A stretch of DNA of 64,000 nt from Paenibacillus hexagrammi (GCF_021513275.1 NZ_CP090978.1:3658001-3722000); one strand, 5' to 3'; shown: positions 39,990 through 50,452, numbered from the stretch's first letter. The notes: generated by a model not told the origin, from the letters alone. Numbers and translations: made by a program.

Positions 39990-42900
39990 TCATCGCAGTA
40001 ACGAAAAACTGGCGTTATCGAAATTGCCGATGTACTTATAAGTCGAACTGGTCGTCCCTGTAAATACAAGATAGACGTCCTGGATACCGGTAATTTTTTG
40101 GGTCAAGCTGCCTGTTACCGTTTTGTACGTTCCCCAACCGCTAGCTGTCGGAGGTACAGCTAGCGTTCCGACTAAAGTGCCATCCACGCTGCCCAGTCGA
40201 ACCTCCACGGCCGAGTCGGCCGCGCAATTGCCGCTGTTGCTTGCATACTCGATGGACATTTGGTTCGCTCCCGTGCTGCCAAAGTCCATTCGCTTGTAAG
40301 CAAGCCACGCGCCGTTATACGTATTCGCAACCTGCTTTCTGCTGCCTGATGTTTCTGTTTTTAAAGGAGCATTGTTGGCCGGATTCACTGCTGTGGACCA
40401 TTCGTCGTAGGACTCAAACTGAAGATTGGCAGCATCAGTCCGCATGGACCCGGAAGTAAAACTGGCGTTATCGAAATTACCGAGATATTTGAAGGTTGAA
40501 TCGGTAGTTCCCGTAAGCACAAGGTAGACGTCTTGAATACCGGTCAAGGTTTGGGTGAGATTACCCGTTACCGTTTTGTACGTTCCCCAACCGCTTGCTG
40601 TCGGAGGTACAGCTAGTGTTCCGACTAAAGTGCCGTCCACTCCGCCAAGGCGAACTTCGACCGCAGAATCTGATGCGCAATTGCCGCTGTTGCTTGCATA
40701 CTCAATGGAAAGCTGATTCACACCGGCGCTGCCGAAGTCCATCCCTTTGTAGGCAAGCCATGCGCCGTTATACGTATTCGCAACCTGCTGGCCGCTTTTT
40801 CCGCCCTCTGTCTTCAGCGGTCCATTGTTCACAGGATTGACCCCCGCAGACCATTCGTCAAAGCTTTCTAGCTCCAGCTTATTGTAATCCGTTCTCGTCT
40901 TCTGGTAGCTCCAAGTGAAGCGGTCAAAGTTACCCATGTATCGATGGGCACTGTCTGTACTGCCTTTCATCACGATGTACAAATTTTGTACACCGGTTAT
41001 CGTTTTGCTCAAGGAAGCTGCTACCGTTTGATAAGGTCCCCAGCCTGTGCCTGTATTAGGCAGGGCAAGCGTACCGACGAGTTCACCGTCTGCTGCGCCC
41101 AATCGGAACTCAAGCGCTGCGTCATTTGGCGTTTTGTCGGATGGTGCCGTGTATTCTACGGTGATGCGATTCGCTCCTTCGGTCCCGAAATCTACATTCG
41201 CATAGGAGAGCCATGCGCCGGTAAACGTGTTGGCAACAACGGTTCCGCCATTACCGCTTTCGGTTTTGAGCGGGCTGCCGTTAAACGTATTCACAGCTGT
41301 AGTCCACTCGCTTTTGTCTTCAAACTGAATCGTCTTAACATCCTCTGCTGGTGGGTCCGGTTCAACAGGCACATCCGGTAACTCGGGCTCAGGTTCCGGA
41401 ATCGGAAGCGGATCCGGCTTGGGCTCAGGCTGCGGATCTTCTCCTCCCGGCGTATCCGGGTCCTGGCCCGGCTCTGGCCTAGGCTCTGCATGGGATACAA
41501 TCGGCTCCGCAAGCCATAGAGAATCATAGATGTTGCCGTTGTAGGCATCCACCAGATAGACATTCACTTGATAGTTGCTGGCATGGACGTTAAACATTTG
41601 CGATGTCTTGAAGCTGCCGACTGTAACAGGGGCACTACTGGACAATATCGTCTGGCCTTCATCGTTGATAAGCTGGATCACAGCAACAGCTGAGTCGGTA
41701 TAGTCAGCCTTCAACGTACCCGTAATGTCGACAACCATATTGCCGGTTCGTTTCACATCCGCCTTCAGATCATATACATTCCACTGAATATCTGATGTAT
41801 AGGCAGCATTCGAAACAAGGGTCTGACCCGTCGCACGGTTGCGGCTCTCATCGGCTCTCACCCTCACCTGTACCTTGCCCGCTTCATAAGCAGCAGGTCC
41901 TACCGTTTGCGGGTTCACGGTTGCAGCGCTCCAGCTTCTGCCTCCGTCGACGCTAAATTCATAGTCTCCTGCCTCTTCGTAGCCAGGCACGAAGGTCCAG
42001 CCGAAAGTATTGGCCGTATCGTCAACGACAGGATGACTCGGCGCATCCGGTCGTACCATTTGCTTAACGGCTTCCATGCTGAAATCGAATGCAATATCCG
42101 AGCTGGTCGCATTTACCTGATGCACTTCTGCAGTTACGACATTCGTACCTTCCACCAAATAGGACGGATCAATGGAATAGACATTCCGATCGCGTTCATT
42201 GCCCACCGTTGCATTCGCAAAGGTGCTGTATTCGATATGGCCCGCAGGCATATTGGTGCGAATGACCTCGTGACCGTTTACATATACGACCGCCCCGTCG
42301 TCACGAATGAGGGAAGCGTCCAGCTCGATCAACCCTTGTAAATCCGAGACTTCGAAAGACTTACGGAAGTATGTGGTCGTGTACTTGTTGTTCGCATCCG
42401 GACCGTAGCTTACCATCGTTTTTGCATACTTCGTGTTATCGTAGCCAAGCGCGGCAGGACCGGAAGCCCAGCTGCTGTCATCAAAGTTTGCCGCCTTCCA
42501 TCCGCTGCCGGGGTACTGGCCGTTGTCACGATACTTCCAATCCGCCCCCTCAGCAATGAGCGACTGACGGCTGATCGTATTCTCGACATTGGCGCTGTAA
42601 TCCGTCATGGGCGGAGCCGAGTTCGGTGATGCTCCCCAGTCCGTATTCGGCTGTGAACCCATCTCAAACTCCAGAGTACCGCCAGCCATGATATCGGCAT
42701 AACGAATCCAGGCCTGATCAAAATTGTTCCCGTTCAATGATGCAGATTGAATGAAACGGTTGGTGCTGGAAACCTGATTGGCCTTGATCGTAAACGTTTT
42801 GCCTCCGTCTAGATGCACTTTCACTTCAGAGAAGATCGGTGAACCGATCAAGAAATTTGCATCTCCGGGATTGCCTGGGAACAGCCCCAAGGCACTGTAT

Positions 42901-45323
42901 ACAAACCAGGAAGACATCGCACCCGCGTCATCATCCATCGACGGTAGATACCCTTCCGGATCAGTCCGGTACACACGTGCTTTTATCGGGTAAGCATACG
43001 CGCCATGGTTATGATACTTTTGAGTCACAACCTCCGTCGTGTACTGCCTCGCATAATACTGGGTCAAATACGGCATACCCAAATAATTGAACAAATACGG
43101 GGCATCCAAGTCTTCTTCGTTAATCACCACATATTCATTATTTTTGAAAAATTGCTGCAGCTGCACTGCCATTTCTCTTTTGCCGCCCATTAAAGCAGCG
43201 AGTCCGTTGATATCCTGAGAAGCAGACCAGCGGTACGACCAAAGGTTACCTTGATAAGCGAATTTATCAACCTTCGTGACATCTGATTTGTCTACAGTAG
43301 TCGCGTTAGGCGTAAAGAATCCCAGTTTGTTTCCATTTTCATCCACTTGATTCGGATTCCACAGATTTTTATAGGACATGGCGAGAGGTTTGTATTTCTC
43401 ATACGTAACCTGATCCCCGATCATTTCAGCAAGCTTCATTGGAAAATATCCGCTTTTCGCTTTTTCCAGCTTCCCGGATATTTCGTCTTCGCTGATCGAG
43501 AAATTGTCCGCATCCACGGCCATTCCTTGAAGCGCTTTGTGCACATCGATATCGGTAAAGCCCTTGGCATAGCCATCGAGAATGACCGCACCGTTAAATT
43601 CATTACGTACCGTCGGACTAGGCCAGTAGCCGTCCCCCCACTGGGTGTAGGAGCCTCTGGTTTTGTACAAGTCCGCCAAGGATTTCACCATGTTGTTGTA
43701 CTGCTTCGGCACTAGCACGGAAAACAGGGCATATTTACGAAAATCATCCCACGTCGTCCATCCGTTATAATACTGGAAATCCGCTCCCAGCTCGGATGCC
43801 TGACGAATCGTATTCTCGTCCCTTCCCGCCTTAAAGGTGCCAAGTGAGCTGGTTACATTTTTCGGATGAAGGAACGTATGGTAGAGGTGTGTATAAAATA
43901 CTTTCTTGTTCTCTTCATTGGAATCCGTAACTTCCACTTTATTCAGCAGCTCGCTCCAAGCGTTTCTGATCTTGGCATGCTGCGCTTCAAAATCCCAATT
44001 CGCAATATCGTGATCACGCTCATACTTAGCTTGCTCCAGACTAACTGCCGAAAGTCCTACTTTAGCTTGAATGACTTTGTGATCCGCTGTGTCGAAATTG
44101 ACCCAAACTCCGCTGTTAGAGCCTGTGCGTTCTGCGACTGCTCCCGTAGTGTCTCCCTGCCAGGATGTATAGGAATCAAAGTCGTGATCAAACTGAATCG
44201 AGTAGTACATGGTGTAATAGCCATGTCCGCACACATTCTGCGATTTAATCATGCCAGAAATCTCGTTGTTGTTCTCCACCTTCAGGTTGGCATCGAGCAT
44301 ACCGGCATAAGAGTTGGAGAGATCGACCAATACGGAACCGGTGCTTGTATCCGGGAAAGTATAACGATGAAACCCGACATTGTCCGATGCGGTAAGCTCA
44401 ACGCCGATCCCGGACGCAAGGTTCACAGCATAATAACCGGGGGATGCCTGCTCGCTGCTCTTGATATACTGCTGCTTATATTCACTGCTATTTTTCGTAA
44501 AAACACGGGTTTCCGGCATCATCAAAATATTGCCTCCGGCTCCGCTGCAGCCTACGCCATTGAACCTTAAGTGTGAGAAGCCTTTCAAGTATTTATCTTG
44601 GTAGTAATACCCGCTGAATGCCCCTCCATCACTGTCAGGTCCAAGGGATACGAGACCAAACGGCATGGTTGGACCCGGGTTCGTCTGACCGTTATCGCCT
44701 AACGTATTGATAAACGGATTGACATAATCGACAGGTGCAAGATTCGTTGCCGGATAGGCAGGGATTTGATCCTCATCCACGCCGTACAGCTCGAGTTCAT
44801 ACAAACGCACGGTATTGCTATCGTAGGCTCCCTTGCTCACATACAAGCGGATGTACCTTGCCGCAACCGGCTCAGGGAGATAACGGTCGACGATCGTCTG
44901 AACGTTGTCTTTGACAACGTCGACGTCCACCCAGGTTTTGCCGTCATCGCTTTTTTGCAGGCGGAAGTCTTTCGTGTTCCAGAACGGACTGTTAGCCGAT
45001 TCATTAATCGCAGCATTTTTTAGCGTCCATTCGTTCAAGTTATATACTTTGCCCAAGTCCAGCTTCAGCCATTTGATGGTTGCGCTCGTATTGTCGCACC
45101 ATTTGGTATCGGTTTTGCCATCCACGGCGTATTTCCCCATCTCATTGCTGTTGCATTGACCTGATGCTGTCACTTGCGCATCCAAGGCCACATTTCTCGT
45201 CTTGACAGCTTGATCTGTCGAGAAGGATGCGGGTGCAGAGGATGCCGTATTCGCAGCAACCGGCTCGACCATGCCAAACAGCTGCAAGAACATCATCCAA
45301 ACTGGAATCAACTTTTTCCACAT
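39990..45323 (-). CDS. Secreted GH92 alpha-mannosidase, multimodular
   Basis: 1,777 residues; ATG at 45323 after AGGGAGGAA. The signal peptide ends GMVEPVAA. A discoidin (F5/8 C) domain covers about 40-182. The calcium-dependent GH92 exo-alpha-mannosidase covers about 195-900: NPFINTLGDNGQTNPGPTMP, the catalytic-region QWGDGYWPSPTVRNEF, and SMDDDAGAMSSWFVYSALG at about 795-815. Then come a jelly-roll domain (SWASGPAALGYDN), a domain shared with the phosphatase upstream (NTFGWTFVPGYEE), a Pro-Glu-rich linker (about 1280-1325) and three CBM6-like repeats. It is last in the phosphatase-SLH-GH92 operon (23-bp gap). Its substrate is probably alpha-mannan of yeast walls or high-mannose glycans. Confidence 0.93.
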   Translation of the reverse strand: MWKKLIPVWMMFLQLFGMVEPVAANTASSAPASFSTDQAVKTRNVALDAQVTASGQCNSNEMGKYAVDGKTDTKWCDNTSATIKWLKLDLGKVYNLNEWTLKNAAINESANSPFWNTKDFRLQKSDDGKTWVDVDVVKDNVQTIVDRYLPEPVAARYIRLYVSKGAYDSNTVRLYELELYGVDEDQIPAYPATNLAPVDYVNPFINTLGDNGQTNPGPTMPFGLVSLGPDSDGGAFSGYYYQDKYLKGFSHLRFNGVGCSGAGGNILMMPETRVFTKNSSEYKQQYIKSSEQASPGYYAVNLASGIGVELTASDNVGFHRYTFPDTSTGSVLVDLSNSYAGMLDANLKVENNNEISGMIKSQNVCGHGYYTMYYSIQFDHDFDSYTSWQGDTTGAVAERTGSNSGVWVNFDTADHKVIQAKVGLSAVSLEQAKYERDHDIANWDFEAQHAKIRNAWSELLNKVEVTDSNEENKKVFYTHLYHTFLHPKNVTSSLGTFKAGRDENTIRQASELGADFQYYNGWTTWDDFRKYALFSVLVPKQYNNMVKSLADLYKTRGSYTQWGDGYWPSPTVRNEFNGAVILDGYAKGFTDIDVHKALQGMAVDADNFSISEDEISGKLEKAKSGYFPMKLAEMIGDQVTYEKYKPLAMSYKNLWNPNQVDENGNKLGFFTPNATTVDKSDVTKVDKFAYQGNLWSYRWSASQDINGLAALMGGKREMAVQLQQFFKNNEYVVINEEDLDAPYLFNYLGMPYLTQYYARQYTTEVVTQKYHNHGAYAYPIKARVYRTDPEGYLPSMDDDAGAMSSWFVYSALGLFPGNPGDANFLIGSPIFSEVKVHLDGGKTFTIKANQVSSTNRFIQSASLNGNNFDQAWIRYADIMAGGTLEFEMGSQPNTDWGASPNSAPPMTDYSANVENTISRQSLIAEGADWKYRDNGQYPGSGWKAANFDDSSWASGPAALGYDNTKYAKTMVSYGPDANNKYTTTYFRKSFEVSDLQGLIELDASLIRDDGAVVYVNGHEVIRTNMPAGHIEYSTFANATVGNERDRNVYSIDPSYLVEGTNVVTAEVHQVNATSSDIAFDFSMEAVKQMVRPDAPSHPVVDDTANTFGWTFVPGYEEAGDYEFSVDGGRSWSAATVNPQTVGPAAYEAGKVQVRVRADESRNRATGQTLVSNAAYTSDIQWNVYDLKADVKRTGNMVVDITGTLKADYTDSAVAVIQLINDEGQTILSSSAPVTVGSFKTSQMFNVHASNYQVNVYLVDAYNGNIYDSLWLAEPIVSHAEPRPEPGQDPDTPGGEDPQPEPKPDPLPIPEPEPELPDVPVEPDPPAEDVKTIQFEDKSEWTTAVNTFNGSPLKTESGNGGTVVANTFTGAWLSYANVDFGTEGANRITVEYTAPSDKTPNDAALEFRLGAADGELVGTLALPNTGTGWGPYQTVAASLSKTITGVQNLYIVMKGSTDSAHRYMGNFDRFTWSYQKTRTDYNKLELESFDEWSAGVNPVNNGPLKTEGGKSGQQVANTYNGAWLAYKGMDFGSAGVNQLSIEYASNSGNCASDSAVEVRLGGVDGTLVGTLAVPPTASGWGTYKTVTGNLTQTLTGIQDVYLVLTGTTDSTFKYLGNFDNASFTSGSMRTDAANLQFESYDEWSTAVNPANNAPLKTETSGSRKQVANTYNGAWLAYKRMDFGSTGANQMSIEYASNSGNCAADSAVEVRLGSVDGTLVGTLAVPPTASGWGTYKTVTGSLTQKITGIQDVYLVFTGTTSSTYKYIGNFDNASFSLLR
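40005..40885 (-). repeat. Tandem duplication of CBM6-like module in the GH92 gene
   Basis: DNA of about 430 bp at 40459-40885 is repeated with high identity at 40005-40440 (for example ACTGGCGTTATCGAAATT at both starts). The third, N-terminal copy (40890-41340) is more diverged. Recent duplication of a binding module. Confidence 0.8.
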
Positions 45324-45346
45324 TGCAATAGGTTCCTCCCTATTTG

Positions 45347-46981
45347 TTATAAAGAGCCGCTGGGCAGCAATCTTTGAATCATGGCAGCGACCTCAGCCCG
45401 AGTAACGGATTGTTTTGGGTTAAAATGTGTACCGTCCCCTTCGATTAGGCCTGCCATGAACGCTTCTTTAACCGCCGCTTTGGCCCAGTCGGAAATCTCG
45501 TCCTGATCCTCAAAGCGTGGCGTCCCTTTGTCAGACTGCGTCAAGTTGAAATAGGCTTTCGCATTCACCAACGCTACCACTGCTTCCTCACGCGTAATGC
45601 TGTCGGCAGGCCTGAATGCGCCGTTATAACCGGAAATAATGCCTAATGACGCCGCTTTCGCCACCTGCCCGGAATAGTATTGGCCAGCTGCCACATCCGA
45701 GAACGGATTGCTTCCCGCCTTATTCGGAGTCTGCCCGGTCCAGTCGTGCGCACGCATCAGCAGTGTAACGAACTCTGCACGGGTGATCCCACGATTCGGT
45801 TCATAATGCTGATCGTCGACACCGCTAACAATATGCTTGGCTGCAAGCGACTTGATTGAAGGCTCTGCCCAGTGCCTCGATGTATCCACAAACTTCTTCT
45901 CCAACTCGAGAATCGTATACGTTGAAAAATGCCCGGCCTTAAACGTCATCTCGCCGTCATGAATATAGCCTCCGACGTATTCCGGTCGACCACCGTCCAC
46001 CTGATAAACACCGGCAAGATTAGATGAAATCTGCTTTGCCTGCTCACTCGTCAGCTTGAACGTAACCTCTGCGGGTTGATTCAGCTTATGAATCGGAGTA
46101 GACTGATCGCCGGATATAGTTTGAATCTCAACCGATAGTGCCATGCCAGGTGCATGATAATCCGGGTTTGATTTAATCGAAGAAAGAACGGCATCTTTAG
46201 CTTCATCCGACCACACGGAGTTGATCATAATACGAAGCCGCTGCCCCGCTTCGCCCGATGCGGGTATCGAACCGGCCGGAAAGCGCATGGTATAGCTCTC
46301 GGATTTGATGATCAAATCCAATTCTTTCTCTTTAAGGCTCTGTAAGACTTCAGCCGGAAACTCCAACGCTTGCCCGGACTGTTCGGAGGATGCAGGCAGC
46401 TCAATCGTGATCGAACCGCTTGCTTGCTCAATCGCACTAGTCCACGTTGCACTGCCGATGAGATATCGCCCGTCCTCAGCCAGGTCCGGCTTCAGGACAT
46501 CAGCTTTCATTGTACCTGCACTAAGAGGAATGGATGTGTTCGATTCAGGATTCGCGGCATTGCTCGAGCTGCCTGGTGAGCTGGAATGTCCGCCGTGATT
46601 AGACCCCGGATCCGTTTCCGGGCCGCCTCCAATCTCATCGACAACAGAGAATGTTTGAACAACACTTCCGTCTTCGGTACCTGCAACCACACTGTAAACC
46701 CCATATGGAGTAAAATCTTCATTCGTCGAAATGGCGATCTTCTTAGAAAAGCTGCCCTCTGAAGCTGAGATGTGATCGATATAGAAGACAGTCTGAGCCG
46801 GGCTAATAATTTTTACCGAAACCTCATGCACATTGCTGTCAACTGTCCCAGAGATGTCGATCTCCCCGCCACGCAGCACTTCCGCCGCACTTATATTCAG
46901 TGCGACGGAGGACGCTGCATGAGCGGAAAGCGGAGAGACTGTAAGTAACAATGCTATAAAGGCCGCTTTATAAGTCTTCAA
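45347..46981 (-). CDS. Secreted SLH-domain protein (cell-surface anchor)
   Basis: 544 residues; TTG at 46981 after GGGAGGATGGAAGACG. The signal peptide ends SAHA. The middle has Ig-like material and a Ser/Asn/Pro-rich linker (GSNHGGHSSSPGSSSNAA). The C-terminus has three S-layer-homology domains (about 360-420, 425-480 and 485-540: KKFVDTSRHWAEPSIK, NPFSDVAAGQYYSGQVAKAA, PRFEDQDEISDWAKAAVKEA). SLH domains bind pyruvylated wall polymer. No catalytic motif is seen. Located between two secreted enzymes in one operon, it may tether them or their glycan substrate to the cell surface. Confidence 0.88.
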   Translation of the reverse strand: MKTYKAAFIALLLTVSPLSAHAASSVALNISAAEVLRGGEIDISGTVDSNVHEVSVKIISPAQTVFYIDHISASEGSFSKKIAISTNEDFTPYGVYSVVAGTEDGSVVQTFSVVDEIGGGPETDPGSNHGGHSSSPGSSSNAANPESNTSIPLSAGTMKADVLKPDLAEDGRYLIGSATWTSAIEQASGSITIELPASSEQSGQALEFPAEVLQSLKEKELDLIIKSESYTMRFPAGSIPASGEAGQRLRIMINSVWSDEAKDAVLSSIKSNPDYHAPGMALSVEIQTISGDQSTPIHKLNQPAEVTFKLTSEQAKQISSNLAGVYQVDGGRPEYVGGYIHDGEMTFKAGHFSTYTILELEKKFVDTSRHWAEPSIKSLAAKHIVSGVDDQHYEPNRGITRAEFVTLLMRAHDWTGQTPNKAGSNPFSDVAAGQYYSGQVAKAASLGIISGYNGAFRPADSITREEAVVALVNAKAYFNLTQSDKGTPRFEDQDEISDWAKAAVKEAFMAGLIEGDGTHFNPKQSVTRAEVAAMIQRLLPSGSL

Positions 46982-47002
46982 CGTCTTCCATCCTCCCTTA
47001 CG

Positions 47003-50000
47003 TTATTGGAACAGGAGCGGTCTTGCCAGCTGCTTCTGTACGTTCAAATCACTGTTAAATTGATCGGATATGAACACTTTTACTTTGTAATTCTCTCCGC
47101 TCACATGAAAATATTGAGAGATCTTCATTTGGTCCTGTTCGATCGGAACCGCGCTAATCAGGAGCGGAGCATCCCCGTCCATCAACTCAAATACCGCATA
47201 GGCGCCGTCATGATAATCCGCATCCAGCTTCTCCACCGTCACGTCGAGCTGCAACTGCTGACCTCTTTTCATTTCGCCTGTAAAGGAATACTTGCCTAAG
47301 CTGTTATCCGCTGTGAAGGCGCTTTGGGAAGCAAGAGCTGCACCAGGCGGAGCTTCCGCAGCTTCGTCGCCTTTCACGCGCACCATCACCGAGCCCGCTG
47401 CATAGTCATAGTTCCCGATCGGTTGAGGATTGGCCGTTACCGGCATCCAGCTGCTTCCGCCGTCAACACTGTATTCATAGCTGGACGGGTCGTCGAATCC
47501 GGGGACATTCGTCCACCCGAATGTGTTGCGTCCATCGTCCGCCACGGGGTTCGTCGGCGCCGCAACTGCCGTGCTAACGGTAACGGGAAGCGAGTTATCC
47601 CGCTTGTCGACAGCCTTAACCGCAAATTCATAAGCCTTACTTGGGTCGATACCCTCTATCGTATATTGGTAGCTCTCTTGGCTTTCGACAGCTGGAACAT
47701 AAACACTCCAGTTCTTGCCCAGTTTTCCCTGAGTCTCGTAAATTCTAAATCCTCGAACTGCATCCTCCGCTTGATCATTTTGAGGTTGATGCCAGGATAA
47801 CAGGCTCTTACCGTCTGAGATTGTAGCCGAAAGCTGCTCGACGGGAGCAGGCTTCGAATCCTTTCTAACAATGGTATAGGTGTCAAAAGGCTGCTCTTCA
47901 CCTGAAATGTAGGAATCGATCGTAAAGCTGTCCTCCGTCATCCGAATACCCGAGTAAATCGGCTTCTTCGGCTGCTGGTAGGTCGCTGCATAATATCTGT
48001 CTACACCGTCTTTCAGATCGTAGTACTTTTTCCCCGCCGAATTGTTAATCATATACAGCGTGCCGTCCGGATTCAGCGCATTGCCGTCTGCGTCTTTTTC
48101 CACGTTCTCGACAGGTTTGTCATGATACATTTGGTACGATCTCATGAAGGTATGATCATGTCCTTGCAAAACCACATCGATGCCAAGCTCATCGAAAATC
48201 GGGTACATTTTGCTTCTAAGCGCCAAGATATCCGAATCAATCGCATGGTTACCCAATGAATAAATCGCTTTATGGAAGGCTACAATCTTCCATTTTTTAT
48301 CCGTTTCGGCAACTTCTCTCTTCAGCCAGTCTATCTCCTGATCGAACGATGCCTTCTGGCGGTCATCCCAGCCAATATCCATCGTATTCAGAACCATAAT
48401 GTGGGCATCACCATAATCAAAAGCGTACACACTGCCAGGCGGCAACGGATCGTCAATCGAATCATTCGGATAATTAAAATGGTAATAATAGTTATCGTTA
48501 TAAGGACCTTCGTGGTTACCGACGGCAGCCATGACCGGCAGTTTCATGAATTTGTCCTGCGCTTGACCGAAGTAGTCCAGCCATTGGCTTTCCAACGCAC
48601 CCGCATCAACCTCGTCTCCGGTCATAACCAAAAATTTGGCGTTCGGATAATCACTTAAGCCGTTCTTGAGCGTGTTCCCCCAAGTCTGGTATTCTTGTGT
48701 ATTTGAGCCTTGTGAATCCGTCATGTATAAGAAATCATAAGCATTCTCGTTATCTGCCTCAGTCGTAAATGTACCCGCAGCGCTCCAGTTGCCGTCATTA
48801 CCTACCCGGTATTTATAGGCAGTGCCTGGCGTTAATCCGTCGACGAGCACTTTATGGCTGATGAAGGATCCGTTGGTAGAATTGGTGATTTTCAGGTTCT
48901 CCAGAACTCTCGTATCCTCCGGCTTCCCTGTATAGCGTTTAACCGCAGGTGATCCGAATTCCTGATCGGCCGGCACCACCTCAACGATGCTGTCCTTGCT
49001 ATCCGCTGGTGCATGCTCCGGGATGTTGTAATTCGTATACCAAGCAAACGATCGGTTAGTCTTAGGACTGCCATAGAAAGACATCGCGATGGCGAATGGT
49101 GAATAATCTTCTGCTTCTGACATATTCACGGGACTAAATGTGAAGCTTCCAACAACCGTGCCATCGGCTGCCTGAAGTCCCGCAGCTCCATCATACATAA
49201 CGTTTACGATCTGATCGGGTTTGATCACAGAGGCCGCATTCAACTTGAGTGTAGAAAGCTCACTACCCTGCTCCACTTGCTGAATAGGAATGGATGTACC
49301 ATCTGCCTGTAGAGTCAAATGCTGAAGCAGCGACGCCGGCAGCGGATTCATGTCCGAGTACACACTTAGCGAAACACTCCTACCATCACTTGCGACAGTC
49401 CCAGCTACTGGTCCTATGTAATTTTGCGGCAAGTAAAAAGCGTCAGCCGGAACAATCGTTTTCGCCATCGTAGGTGTAGACCAAAGGAGATATAAATTCG
49501 AACCGCCATAGTTCTCAAAGTATTCCACTTTGAAGCTGTATTTTTTTCCGCCTTCCAAAGTAATCGGTATCCCCGTCTGCTCCTTATCCCAATCGTCCAC
49601 CCAATGGTCAATGACAAGCTGGTCATTCACCCACAAGCGGAATCCGTTATCACCGATCATATAGAAGGTATAGGTATCCGTTTGAGGAGGCATGATCTGA
49701 CCGCTCCAACGGGCATTGGCATTATCTTGCTTCCCTGTCCAGCTTTGCAGCACCGGATCCAGATTCGTAAAATTGATCTGCGTAATAACAGTCGTTGCTT
49801 TATGCTCCCCAAAGCCGAACGTGTCAGTTCCTGTATAGTACTCACCTAGCAAGCCATGCTCTTTTGCATTCGATTGCTGCATCACTAGCGGTACAGCAAG
49901 TGAAGCGCCGTTGTCGGAATAAACATTTTGTATGACGGTATTTGGGTCAGAGCCATCCCCTTGCACCTTCCAATCAGTCACATTCGCCGATTCATTAGGT

Positions 50001-50125
50001 AAAGTCGGGTCCGCCTCTCCCGTATTCGCTTCAGCCAGCATGGCGGATGAAGTACCGGTGAACATCAACGTACAAGCCATGATGACAATAAGCGCACGTT
50101 CTTTAAACGAGGTGTTTCTGCTCAC
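47003..50125 (-). CDS. Secreted PA14-containing purple-acid-phosphatase-like metallophosphoesterase
   Basis: 1,040 residues; GTG at 50125 after GAGGAGGCAAAGGAA. Signal peptide ends MLAEA. A PA14 carbohydrate-binding domain covers about 88-235. A Fn3-like purple-acid-phosphatase N-domain precedes the metallophosphoesterase (about 463-690) with all metal ligands: DFLYMTDSQG, VMTGDEVDAG, AVGNHEGPYND, IVAFHKAIYS and LQGHDHTFMRSY. FN3 and a C-terminal domain shared with GH92 (RNTFGWTNVPGFDDPSSYEY) follow. It is first in a tight operon with the SLH protein and GH92. The company of an alpha-mannosidase suggests it removes phosphate from phosphomannan or from phosphorylated glycans. Confidence 0.9.
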   Translation of the reverse strand: MSRNTSFKERALIVIMACTLMFTGTSSAMLAEANTGEADPTLPNESANVTDWKVQGDGSDPNTVIQNVYSDNGASLAVPLVMQQSNAKEHGLLGEYYTGTDTFGFGEHKATTVITQINFTNLDPVLQSWTGKQDNANARWSGQIMPPQTDTYTFYMIGDNGFRLWVNDQLVIDHWVDDWDKEQTGIPITLEGGKKYSFKVEYFENYGGSNLYLLWSTPTMAKTIVPADAFYLPQNYIGPVAGTVASDGRSVSLSVYSDMNPLPASLLQHLTLQADGTSIPIQQVEQGSELSTLKLNAASVIKPDQIVNVMYDGAAGLQAADGTVVGSFTFSPVNMSEAEDYSPFAIAMSFYGSPKTNRSFAWYTNYNIPEHAPADSKDSIVEVVPADQEFGSPAVKRYTGKPEDTRVLENLKITNSTNGSFISHKVLVDGLTPGTAYKYRVGNDGNWSAAGTFTTEADNENAYDFLYMTDSQGSNTQEYQTWGNTLKNGLSDYPNAKFLVMTGDEVDAGALESQWLDYFGQAQDKFMKLPVMAAVGNHEGPYNDNYYYHFNYPNDSIDDPLPPGSVYAFDYGDAHIMVLNTMDIGWDDRQKASFDQEIDWLKREVAETDKKWKIVAFHKAIYSLGNHAIDSDILALRSKMYPIFDELGIDVVLQGHDHTFMRSYQMYHDKPVENVEKDADGNALNPDGTLYMINNSAGKKYYDLKDGVDRYYAATYQQPKKPIYSGIRMTEDSFTIDSYISGEEQPFDTYTIVRKDSKPAPVEQLSATISDGKSLLSWHQPQNDQAEDAVRGFRIYETQGKLGKNWSVYVPAVESQESYQYTIEGIDPSKAYEFAVKAVDKRDNSLPVTVSTAVAAPTNPVADDGRNTFGWTNVPGFDDPSSYEYSVDGGSSWMPVTANPQPIGNYDYAAGSVMVRVKGDEAAEAPPGAALASQSAFTADNSLGKYSFTGEMKRGQQLQLDVTVEKLDADYHDGAYAVFELMDGDAPLLISAVPIEQDQMKISQYFHVSGENYKVKVFISDQFNSDLNVQKQLARPLLFQ

Positions 50126-50427
50126 TTCCTTTGCCTCCTCTTTCCATAGTCAATGCATGTTCTTCCCCGGGTGATGACATCATGTTTCATTTCATCTTCC
50201 CCTTTCGTCCGTTCCTTGGTTGAAACCGCTTCATCATTTCATATTGTAAGCGAAAGGGAGAATCACATTTAACGAGGTAATCCTATCTTTTATTCCGCTT
50301 TTCTATCCAGTCAGGGTTGTCCAGTACCACTACCACCTCCTAATTTCAAACGGCGTTCTTCAACCATCGATAAATGCGGAATATGTAACGGCACCCGCAA
50401 CCGCTCTCACGCCACACTTGATACGCC

Positions 50428-50452
50428 AACTCGATACATTATGTATCGAGTT
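50428..50452. promoter_or_regulatory. Orphan 25-bp perfect dyad
   Basis: AACTCGATACAT and ATGTATCGAGTT flank one central T. This looks like an operator for a dimeric TetR/PadR-like repressor, yet the genes on both sides point elsewhere. The rest of the 50126-50612 gap shows a run of AT-rich sequence and no gene. Confidence 0.5.
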
